Assembly (NCBI GenBank): GCA_963583595.1
Contig: CAUZWC010000001.1
Location: 1 to 61,139 of the forward strand
Origin: JABIRQ01 sp963583595
Lineage (GTDB): Bacteria > Pseudomonadota > Alphaproteobacteria > CADEGL01
DNA: 61,139 nucleotides
Reading direction: 5' to 3'
A program made the translations under genes and the position numbers. This document shows, piece by piece, positions 52,644 to 59,711 of this stretch. The notes beneath the pieces are model-generated. The model did not search any database. It was given only the letters and a program-made list of their open reading frames with translations, and was not told where the DNA came from. Each line of letters opens with the position of its first letter. The first letter of the stretch is position 1.

Positions 52644-54035
52644 TCAAACCCGTTTCGCTGCCATCGCCCACACGGCTACACTAGGGATCACATGCGCACC
52701 CTCTATCACCTCTGGCTCTCGCCCTATTCGCGCAAGGTCCGACTCGCGCTCCAGGAAAAGGGTCTGGAATTCACGCTCAAGGTCGAAAAGGTCTGGGAGC
52801 GGCGCGTCGAATTTCTGGCCTTCAACCCGGCCGGGCAGGTTCCGGTCCTGCTCGAGGAAGACGGCACCGTGATCGCCGATTCCACGGCGATCTGCGAATA
52901 TCTGGAAGAAATCAGCCCTGCCGTGCCGCTGATCGGCGGCAGCCTGGCGGAACGCGCCGAGGTGCGTCGCATCGCCCAATGGTTCGACCTCAAGTTCGGG
53001 CGCGAGGTCTCGACCCTGCTGACCAACGAGAAACTGCTCCGCCGCTTCCTCGGTCGGGGCGAGCCGGATGCCGCCTCGATCCGGGCCGGGCTGCAGAACA
53101 TCCATTACCATCTGGACTATATCGGCTGGCTTGCCGAGAGGCGGAACTGGCTGGCTGGCGACGATTTCTCCCTCGCCGATATCGCCGCCGGCGCCCATCT
53201 GTCCTGCGTCGATTATCTGGGCGACGTGCCCTGGCAGGACCATGAAGGGGCGAAGGAATGGTATCAACGCATCAAGTCGCGGCCGAGCTTCCGGCCCCTG
53301 CTGGCCGACCATATTCCCGGCGCCCCGCCGCCCAAGCATTACGCCGATCTGGATTTCTGAGATCGCCCTGCGGCGGGGCCGCCACTCGCCGCTCTTGACC
53401 GCCACCCCCGGATCGACCCTCAGGCCCAGCCGTGCCATGGCGCGGCGGGCGCTTGCCGCGGCCGCGCTCTCCGGCGCGATTTCGATCAGGCGGCGCCAGT
53501 CGCCGGCCCCGCCAGCCGGGTCGCCGGCCGCGACGCGCAATTCGCCCCGATCGTAGAGCGCGTCCGGATGATCGGGCTCGAGGGCGAGGGCGCGGTCCAG
53601 ATCGTCCTGTGCCAGATCCGGGCTGGCCAGGGCCCGATAGGTCGCGGCCCGGAAGATCACCGCCTCGACATTGCCGGGCGCGATATCCAGCGCGCGATAG
53701 AGATCGTCGAGGGCGGCCCAGTGATCGCCTCGGAATCCCTGGGCGATGCTGCGGTCGATCAGCAGGCCGGCATCGTCGGGCGCGAGGGCCAGGGCGGCGC
53801 TCTGGGTTCGGATCGCCGCACCCGGTGCGCCTGCGATCAGCCAGAGCTGCCCGGCCCGGCGCAGCAGGCGGATGCGGTGCAAGTCTCCCGAGGAGCAGCC
53901 GGACGCCAAAACATCGGCCCGGGCTTCCAATTGGGCGGCAGCCTCGCCCGGCGACACGGGATCGGCCGCGGCGGGGGGCTCCGCCGCGAGCAAAAAAAGC
54001 GAAGCGGTCGATGCCGCCAAAGGAACCGGACGCAT
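52644..54035 (-). CDS. TPR-repeat exported protein, 3' end reads through antisense of the GST gene
   Basis: Starts MRPVPLAASTASLFLLAA with signal-peptide character, behind GGGGA. Four or so tetratricopeptide repeats follow (AALDDLYRALDIAPGNVEAV and AQDDLDRALALEPDHPDAL), up to about residue 225. Beyond position 53370 the frame has no stop until 52644 and lies wholly opposite the GST gene. Its neighbour paralogue ends just where this similarity ends, so the true protein probably stopped near 53340. A stop exists there in the next frame. The C-terminal half is therefore likely spurious or the gene lost its stop by an indel. An upstream ATG at 54101 is a less likely start. Confidence 0.6.
   Translation of the reverse strand: MRPVPLAASTASLFLLAAEPPAAADPVSPGEAAAQLEARADVLASGCSSGDLHRIRLLRRAGQLWLIAGAPGAAIRTQSAALALAPDDAGLLIDRSIAQGFRGDHWAALDDLYRALDIAPGNVEAVIFRAATYRALASPDLAQDDLDRALALEPDHPDALYDRGELRVAAGDPAGGAGDWRRLIEIAPESAAAASARRAMARLGLRVDPGVAVKSGEWRPRRRAISEIQIGVMLGRRGAGNMVGQQGPEARPRLDALIPFLRPFMVLPGHVAQIIDAGQMGAGGDIGEGEIVASQPVPPLGKPADIVQMVMDVLQPGPDRGGIRLAPTEEAAEQFLVGQQGRDLAPELEVEPLGDATHLGAFRQAAADQRHGRADFFQIFADRRGIGDHGAVFLEQDRNLPGRVEGQKFDAPLPDLFDLEREFQTLFLERESDLARIGREPEVIEGAHVIPSVAVWAMAAKRV
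52692..53360 (+). CDS. Glutathione S-transferase family protein, FzlA-like
   Basis: GST-fold protein of 222 residues. The N-terminal thioredoxin-like domain has LSPYSRKVRLALQEKG, FNPAGQVPVL and ADSTAICEYLEE. The C-terminal helical domain contains GDDFSLADIAAGAHLS. It resembles FzlA of Caulobacter, an FtsZ-binding division protein built on a GST fold, including the short C-terminal end HYADLDF. The FzlA assignment is an inference; plain detoxifying GST activity cannot be excluded. Confidence 0.75.
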   Translation: MRTLYHLWLSPYSRKVRLALQEKGLEFTLKVEKVWERRVEFLAFNPAGQVPVLLEEDGTVIADSTAICEYLEEISPAVPLIGGSLAERAEVRRIAQWFDLKFGREVSTLLTNEKLLRRFLGRGEPDAASIRAGLQNIHYHLDYIGWLAERRNWLAGDDFSLADIAAGAHLSCVDYLGDVPWQDHEGAKEWYQRIKSRPSFRPLLADHIPGAPPPKHYADLDF

Positions 54036-54160
54036 CCCGCGATATCCCCGCATTGCTGCGATATTGCCGAACAGGATGGCCCAACTGTTAATCGATTTCA
54101 AAAATCTACTTTAAGGACCTGAAACAGAACGATTCTTCGGCATGGCTGGCGATTCTCGCG

Positions 54161-54937
54161 TCACTCCTCCGCGGGCGCCGAGAGCCGCTTCCTATTTTCC
54201 TTCGCCACCACGGCAGCGCCCGAGTCGGGTGCGATGTCCAGGATGCGCTGCCAATCGTCGATTGCGCTTTCCTGCTCGCCCAGCCGCCAGAGAGTCAGGC
54301 TGCGTTCGAGCCGGGCGTCGGGATCCATGGGGTCCAGGGCGACCGCCCGTTCCGCGTCCTGGCGCGCCAGATCGAGGCTGTCGAGATAGCGATAGGCGGT
54401 GGCGCGCAGCACCAGGGCGTCGATCCGCTCGGGCGCGGTCACGAGCGCCGCGTTCAGGTCGTCGATGGCGTTCCAATAATCGGCGGCGCTGGCCCGCGCG
54501 ATGGCGCGGCTGATCAGCAATTCGACATTGCCCGGGCGCAGCGCCAGGGCCGCCGTCAGATTGCTCTCCGCGCGGTCGGTCTGGCCGGCCAGCAGCCAGG
54601 CCTGGGCCGCTTGTTCCCGGGCCGCGGCCTGCCGTTCGACCGGCGCATCGGCCAGCAGATCGACCAGGGTCTGCAGGCGGATCGCCGCTTCCTTGTAGCG
54701 GAGCAGGCCCAGCAGGGCGAAGGCGGCGCAATGGCGGGCCGGGTTGCCACCCCCCAGGGTGACCCATTCCTCGGCCATCTTGCGCGCCGATTCCGGGTCC
54801 TCCTGGGCCAGGTTCAGGCAGCTCGTATAAGTATTCCCCGCGCCGCTCTGAATCTGGGCGCGGGCGATCTCCGGCCCGCCGAGCGTCAGGGCCAGCGACA
54901 GGAAAAGGACGGCGGTAAGGGGGCGGCTGATCGTCAT
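54161..54937 (-). CDS. TPR-repeat periplasmic protein
   Basis: Protein of 258 residues with a clear signal peptide (PLTAVLFLSLALTLGGPEIARAQ) and several TPR units (YWNAIDDLNAALVTAPERIDALVL, LDLARQDAERAVALDPMDPDARL). It ends DWQRILDIAPDSGAAVVAKENRKRL. One early Cys pair (SCLNL, RHCAAF) could form a disulfide. The frame beyond the ATG at 54937 begins with TTG and is not supported. It is paralogous to the next gene downstream (125-base gap). Role unknown; TPR proteins of this kind scaffold envelope complexes. Confidence 0.75.
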   Translation of the reverse strand: MTISRPLTAVLFLSLALTLGGPEIARAQIQSGAGNTYTSCLNLAQEDPESARKMAEEWVTLGGGNPARHCAAFALLGLLRYKEAAIRLQTLVDLLADAPVERQAAAREQAAQAWLLAGQTDRAESNLTAALALRPGNVELLISRAIARASAADYWNAIDDLNAALVTAPERIDALVLRATAYRYLDSLDLARQDAERAVALDPMDPDARLERSLTLWRLGEQESAIDDWQRILDIAPDSGAAVVAKENRKRLSAPAEE

Positions 54938-55110
54938 GGCCGATGGCGCGGTCCGGGTTCGGGGCAATGGAAAAGCGGCGACGCCCGGGCCGGCGCTTGT
55001 CGCCCGGCGCGGGCGACCGTTAAAGTCGCGGCTCGCCCCGAGGAATGCAAGCCGGACGAGAACGCTCTCGGTCGCCCTGCCCCAGCCCCTTTCTTGCCAA
55101 GGTGCGCCCA

Positions 55111-56010
55111 GTGACTTCCGATGATCGCCCTGCTCGCCGTCTCTTCTGTTTAGGGTTGGGCTATTCCGCCTCGGCCTTGGCCGATGTGCTGCTGGCCGAA
55201 GGTTGGACCGTCGCCGGCACGGCCCGGACCGAGGAGGCCTGCGCCGCCCTGCGCGCCCGCGGCATCGAGGCCCATCGCTATGCGCCCGACCATCCGCTCG
55301 TCGATGCCGCAGCCGCGCTGGTCGGGGCGACGCATCTGCTGAGTTCGGTGCCGCCCGATGCCGCCGGCGATCCGGTGCTGCGCGATTGCGGCGCGGCGAT
55401 CGCGGCGCGATCCGACCTGGCCTGGGTCGGCTATCTCTCGACGACCGGGGTCTATGGCGATAGCGGCGGCGGCTGGGTCGACGAGGATTCGGCGCGCGTT
55501 CCCAGCGGCGAAAGGGGCGCCCGGCGGGTCGCGGCGGAGGATGCCTGGCTCGCCCTGTGGCGCGATCATGGCCTGCCGGTCCATCTGTTCCGCCTGGCCG
55601 GCATCTACGGTCCCGGCCGCAACGCCCTGCGCAGCGTGCTCGCCGGTCGGGCCCGCCGCCTGGTCAAGCCCGGGCAGGTCTTCTCGCGTATCCATCTGGC
55701 CGATATCGTCGCCACCCTGCGCGCCTCGATCGCCCGTCCGGCGCCCGGCCGGGCCTATAATCTCTGCGATGACGAGGCCGCCCCGCCCCAGGACGTCATC
55801 GCGTACGCCTGTAAGCTTCTGGGCGTGGAGCCGCTCCCGGAAGTGCCCTTTGACGGTGCCGAACTCAGCCCCATGGCGCGCAGCTTCTATGCCGACAACA
55901 AGCGCGTCCGCAACGACCGCATTAAGACCGAGCTGGGGGTCGCCCTGGCCTATCCGGACTATCGCGAGGGCCTTGAGGCCCTGCTCAACAAGGAAAGGAG
56001 TGCAGCATGA
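55111..56010 (+). CDS. NAD-dependent epimerase/SDR-like protein (YeeZ-like)
   Basis: Extended SDR-like protein of 299 residues. The N-terminal nucleotide fold is LFCLGLGYSASALADVLLAEGW, a GxGxxA-like variant. YLSTTGVYGDSGGGWVDE and FRLAGIYGPGRNAL are the YeeZ/epimerase blocks. The classic Tyr-x3-Lys is not obvious. The GTG at 55111 follows AAGG by eight bases; the longer frame has no support. It overlaps the cupin gene by four bases. Substrate unknown. Confidence 0.75.
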   Translation: MTSDDRPARRLFCLGLGYSASALADVLLAEGWTVAGTARTEEACAALRARGIEAHRYAPDHPLVDAAAALVGATHLLSSVPPDAAGDPVLRDCGAAIAARSDLAWVGYLSTTGVYGDSGGGWVDEDSARVPSGERGARRVAAEDAWLALWRDHGLPVHLFRLAGIYGPGRNALRSVLAGRARRLVKPGQVFSRIHLADIVATLRASIARPAPGRAYNLCDDEAAPPQDVIAYACKLLGVEPLPEVPFDGAELSPMARSFYADNKRVRNDRIKTELGVALAYPDYREGLEALLNKERSAA

Positions 56011-56486
56011 CCGCCGCCCTCAAACCGCCCGCGATCGATCCGGCCACGGTGCCGGCCAAGACCGGCTCGACCTATCCCGAACCCTTCGCCGGCCGTTGCG
56101 CAGCACGCGCCAAGCGCGCCGTGGGCGATGCTCTCGGCCTGCGCAATTTCGGCGTCAATCTGGTTGAGGTGCCGCCTGGTGTCGAATCCTCCATGCGCCA
56201 TTGGCACGACCGCCAGGACGAATTCGTGTACGTGCTGGAGGGGGAATTGGTCCTGGTCACCGATGCCGGCGAACAGACCCTCGGCCCCGGCATGGCGGCG
56301 GGCTTCCCCGCCGGCAACGGCAACGGCCATCAGCTCGCCAATCGCTCCGACGCCCCGGCCGTCTACCTGGAAGTAGGCGACCGCATGCCCGGCGACGGGG
56401 TCGTCTATTCGGATATCGACATGCTTCTGCCCCATCGGACCGACGGTCCCCGCACCTTCATCCGCAAGGACGGCTCGCCCTACTGA
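56007..56486 (+). CDS. Cupin-domain protein
   Basis: Single-cupin protein of 159 residues. Motif 1 is RHWHDRQDEFVYVLEGE with His/His/Glu metal ligands and motif 2 is FPAGNGNGHQLANRS. The C-terminal YSDIDMLLPHR and TFIRKDGSPY are shared by a widespread group of uncharacterised proteobacterial cupins. Co-translated with the upstream SDR gene, so a joint sugar or small-molecule step is possible but unproven. Confidence 0.8.
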   Translation: MTAALKPPAIDPATVPAKTGSTYPEPFAGRCAARAKRAVGDALGLRNFGVNLVEVPPGVESSMRHWHDRQDEFVYVLEGELVLVTDAGEQTLGPGMAAGFPAGNGNGHQLANRSDAPAVYLEVGDRMPGDGVVYSDIDMLLPHRTDGPRTFIRKDGSPY

Positions 56487-56527
56487 CCGGTTTCCGGTCC
56501 GCTCGACGGCCGCCCCGGCTGGAGGGC

Positions 56528-56611
56528 ATGGCGCGATTAGTCAATCGGATCGGCGGCGGGGCCTTGATCGGCGCCGGTCTGATGACCGCTCTGATTCGGC
56601 GCGGCGCCTAA
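56528..56611 (+). CDS. Possible 27-residue small protein
   Basis: A short frame MARLVNRIGGGALIGAGLMTAL... (27 residues, amphipathic with a Gly/Leu-rich centre and Arg ends) lies in the gap between the cupin and the convergent hydrolase. GGAGGG is directly upstream but only two bases from the ATG, which is too close for good initiation. Low confidence. Confidence 0.2.
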   Translation: MARLVNRIGGGALIGAGLMTALIRRGA

Positions 56612-57384
56612 CTCGCTTCCGCTTCCTCGGCGCGCAGTTCCGCCGTCACCGAATCCAGGGTCCGGCCCAGCCGGGCCAGGTCCTGTGGCCGGCTCAGCCG
56701 GTGATTGCCATCCTTGATCAGGGTGACGGCGACATTGGCGCCGTCGATCCGCTCGCAGATCTCCAGCGCCGTGCGCCAGACCACGTCGGGATCCTCCATG
56801 CCCTGCAGCAGGCGGACCGGCCCGGCGAAGGGGAAGGGCGCGGTCATGACCATCTGATTGGGGCCGTCCTCGAACAGGGCGCGGCCCAGCGGCAGGCCCT
56901 CCTCGGAATAGTCCGAGGGCGCACGCCAGACGCCGTCGCGCATGATCGCCTCGCGGGCCTCCTCGGGCAGCCGGTCCCACATGCGCGATGTGAAATCCGG
57001 GGCGGCGGCGATACCGACCAGGGCCGCGACCCGCTCCGGCAGGGCGCGGGCCGCCAGCATCATGATCCAGCCCCCCATGCTGGAGCCGACCAGGATCTGC
57101 GGTCCCTCGGTCAGGGCCTCGATGGCAGCGATGGCGTCGCTGGCCCAGAGACCGATCGACCCCTCCTCGAAGGCGCTGCTCGATTGGCCGTGGCCGCGAT
57201 AGTCGAAGCGCAGGAAGGCCTGGCCCTGGCGCCGGCAATGGGTTTCCAGCGCCATCGCCTTGGTGCCCGTCATATCCGAGGCGAAGCCGCCCAGGAAGAC
57301 GACGCCCGGCCCTTTGCCGGCCAGGCGGTGGTAAGCGATTGAGGCACCATCCGCGCGTGTTAGTATCTCGAGCTTATCGTTCAT
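56608..57384 (-). CDS. Alpha/beta hydrolase (ABHD10-like)
   Basis: Serine hydrolase of 258 residues. The nucleophile elbow is VGSSMGG, the oxyanion segment FLGGFASDMTGTKA, RFDYRGHGQSS is the HG-type block, and the acid/base end IKDGNHRLSRPQD carries His. It matches the ABHD10/BAAT-like esterase or palmitoyl-thioesterase group. Substrate unknown. Its start is only 11 bases from the divergent glycosyltransferase start. Confidence 0.85.
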   Translation of the reverse strand: MNDKLEILTRADGASIAYHRLAGKGPGVVFLGGFASDMTGTKAMALETHCRRQGQAFLRFDYRGHGQSSSAFEEGSIGLWASDAIAAIEALTEGPQILVGSSMGGWIMMLAARALPERVAALVGIAAAPDFTSRMWDRLPEEAREAIMRDGVWRAPSDYSEEGLPLGRALFEDGPNQMVMTAPFPFAGPVRLLQGMEDPDVVWRTALEICERIDGANVAVTLIKDGNHRLSRPQDLARLGRTLDSVTAELRAEEAEAS

Positions 57385-57395
57385 GGTCGGGTTGA

Positions 57396-58619
57396 ATGAC
57401 TCCTGAAACTGGAATTGCCGACGATGCCCAGTCTAGCACCGCGGCGGGCGCTGACGAACGCGGTCGCCGGCCCTTTGGGCCGACCGTTCTGCAGGTCGTC
57501 CCCGCCCTCGAACAGGGCGGGTTGGAGCGTGGTACGGTCGAGATCGCGGCGGCCGTGATCGCGGCCGGCGGCACGGCGCTGGTCGCTTCCTCGGGCGGCC
57601 GCATGGTGCACGGTCTGACGCGCATGGGCGCGCGCCATATCGAACTGCCGGTCCACCGCAAATCGCCCATCGCCATCCGCCGCAACGCCGACTGCTTGGC
57701 CGATCTGATCCGCGAGGCCGGGGTCGATATCATCCATGCCCGAAGCCGCGCGCCGGCCTGGGCTGCCTCGATGGCGGCCGAGCGCACGGGGTGTCGCTTC
57801 GTCACGACGGTCCACGGCCCCTATTCCGCCGGCGGCCTTAAGAAACGATACAACGCGGTGATGACGCGCGGCGCGCGGGTGATCGCGATCTCGGAATTCA
57901 TCGCCGACTATCTCCAATCGAATTATGGGGTCGGCCGGCCGCCGATACAGGTGATCCACCGCGGCGTGGATATCGAGGTCTTCGATCCCGAGAAGGTGCC
58001 GGCGGCGCGCATGATCCAACTCGCCGAGAACTGGCGTCTGCCCGATGACGAGCCGGTCATCCTGATGCCCGGCCGTCTGACCCGCTGGAAGGGCCAGACC
58101 GTGCTGATCGAGGCGATCGCGCGGCTGGGGCGGCGCGATCTGCGCTGTGTCCTCGTCGGCTCCGACCAGGGGCGCACGGCCTATCGGCGCGAGTTGGAGC
58201 GGTTGGCCCGCCAGCACGGTGTGGAGGGTATTGTTCAATTCGTCGAGGATTGTCGCGACATGCCTGCCGCATACATGTTGGCCGATGTCGTGGTCAACGC
58301 CTCGACGGATCCCGAGGGCTTCGGGCGGGTGGTGATCGAGGCCCAGGCCATGGGACGGCCGGTGATCGGCACCAATCACGGCGGCGCGCGAGAAACCATC
58401 GAGCCGGGCCAGACCGGCTGGTTGGTGCCGCCCGGCGATCCGGCCGCTCTGGCCGATGCCCTGGCCGACGCCCTGGCCCTGACCGCCACGGCGCGCTCCT
58501 TCATGGCCTGGAAGCAGACCGACATGATCCGGTCTCATTTCACCGTCCAGCGCATGTGCGAGGAGACCCTGGCCCTCTATGACGAGGTGCTGAGCCTGCC
58601 CGCCGCCCGGGTGGCATGA
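57396..58619 (+). CDS. Glycosyltransferase family 4
   Basis: GT-B retaining glycosyltransferase of 407 residues. The N-terminal acceptor domain starts LQVVPALEQGGLERGTVE. The donor-binding C-terminal half contains ILMPGRLTRWKGQTVLIEA and the EX7E motif in PEGFGRVVIEAQAMG. It probably adds a sugar to LPS or another surface glycan. It overlaps the GT9 gene by four bases, so the two may act in one pathway. The first 26 residues are not conserved. Confidence 0.88.
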   Translation: MTPETGIADDAQSSTAAGADERGRRPFGPTVLQVVPALEQGGLERGTVEIAAAVIAAGGTALVASSGGRMVHGLTRMGARHIELPVHRKSPIAIRRNADCLADLIREAGVDIIHARSRAPAWAASMAAERTGCRFVTTVHGPYSAGGLKKRYNAVMTRGARVIAISEFIADYLQSNYGVGRPPIQVIHRGVDIEVFDPEKVPAARMIQLAENWRLPDDEPVILMPGRLTRWKGQTVLIEAIARLGRRDLRCVLVGSDQGRTAYRRELERLARQHGVEGIVQFVEDCRDMPAAYMLADVVVNASTDPEGFGRVVIEAQAMGRPVIGTNHGGARETIEPGQTGWLVPPGDPAALADALADALALTATARSFMAWKQTDMIRSHFTVQRMCEETLALYDEVLSLPAARVA

Positions 58620-59605
58620 CGGAGGACATGACAGCGGGCGCCGGGGTGGGCCGGACGGACAAGGCGCCCGCGGCCGGCCGTATCCTCGTCGTCAAGCTCG
58701 GCGCGCTGGGCGATTTCATCCAGGCCTTCGGCCCCGCCGCTTCCATCCGCAACCACCACCCGGCCGCCGAAATCACCCTTCTGACCACCGCGCCCTTCGC
58801 CGATCTGGGCCGCGCCGCGCCCTGGTTCGACCGGGTTTGGATCGACGAGCGGCCGTCCTGGCGCCGGCCCGGCGCCTGGCTCGCCCTGCGCCGCCGCCTG
58901 CGCGGCGCGGGCTTCTCGCGGGTCTACGACCTGCAGACCTCGGACCGTAGCGCCTTCTATTTTTGCCTGCTCGGCCCGGGCCGACGGCCGGAATGGTCGG
59001 GCATCGCACCCGGCTGCTCGCATCCCCATGCTAATCCCGCGCGGGATTCCATGCACACGATAGTCCGCCAGGCCGAGCAGCTCGCCATGGCCGGGATCGC
59101 CGGAATCCCGCCGCCCGATCTCGGCTGGCTCGATGCCGATATCGCCGAATTCGCGCTCGGCGCCGCGCCCTTCGTCCTGCTCGTGCCCGGCGGCGCGGCC
59201 CATCGCCCGGACAAGCGCTGGCCGGCCGAAAGCTATGGCGCCCTGGCCGCCATTCTGGCGGGGCGCGGCTTGCGCGCGGTGGTTCTGGGCACGGCTGCCG
59301 AACGGTCGCTGGCCCAGGCGATCGGCTGGGCCGCGCCGGATGTCCTGGACCTGACCGGGCGCACCGGCCTGGCCCAGATCGCCGCCCTCGGCCGTCTCGC
59401 CGCCGGCGCGGTCGGCAACGACACCGGCCCCATGCATCTTCTCGCCGCGGTCGGCTGTCCGCTCACGGCGCTCTTTTCTGATGCCTCGGACCCCGCGCTC
59501 TGCGCGCCGGGCGGGCCGGTGCCGGAAGCCATCGCCGTCTTGCGCGAGGCGCCGCTCTCCGGGCTCGATTCGGCGACGGTGGCGGCGGCCCTTCGCCTGC
59601 GCTAA
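58616..59605 (+). CDS. Glycosyltransferase family 9 (heptosyltransferase-like)
   Basis: ADP-heptose:LPS heptosyltransferase-like protein of 329 residues. RILVVKLGALGDFIQAFG is the N-terminal GT9 signature, PGGAAHRPDKRWP the mid block and GNDTGPMHLLAAVGCP the C-terminal donor-binding motif. It would act at the inner membrane face on LPS core. Heptose specificity is inferred from the family only. Confidence 0.87.
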   Translation: MTEDMTAGAGVGRTDKAPAAGRILVVKLGALGDFIQAFGPAASIRNHHPAAEITLLTTAPFADLGRAAPWFDRVWIDERPSWRRPGAWLALRRRLRGAGFSRVYDLQTSDRSAFYFCLLGPGRRPEWSGIAPGCSHPHANPARDSMHTIVRQAEQLAMAGIAGIPPPDLGWLDADIAEFALGAAPFVLLVPGGAAHRPDKRWPAESYGALAAILAGRGLRAVVLGTAAERSLAQAIGWAAPDVLDLTGRTGLAQIAALGRLAAGAVGNDTGPMHLLAAVGCPLTALFSDASDPALCAPGGPVPEAIAVLREAPLSGLDSATVAAALRLR

Positions 59606-59650
59606 CCATGACCCGGCGCATTCGGGTCCGGCGTGCTTTCCGGCGCTTCC

Positions 59651-59678
59651 TTGACAGGGGCCACCATGACCGTAGATT
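59651..59678 (+). promoter_or_regulatory. Probable housekeeping promoter of thrS
   Basis: TTGACA and TAGATT are separated by 16 bases, starting 61 bases before the thrS ATG. The -35 is perfect; the -10 is a fair match. Confidence 0.45.
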
Positions 59679-59711
59679 CCGCGCCGCACACTGCAACAGA
59701 AAGACGGGACG

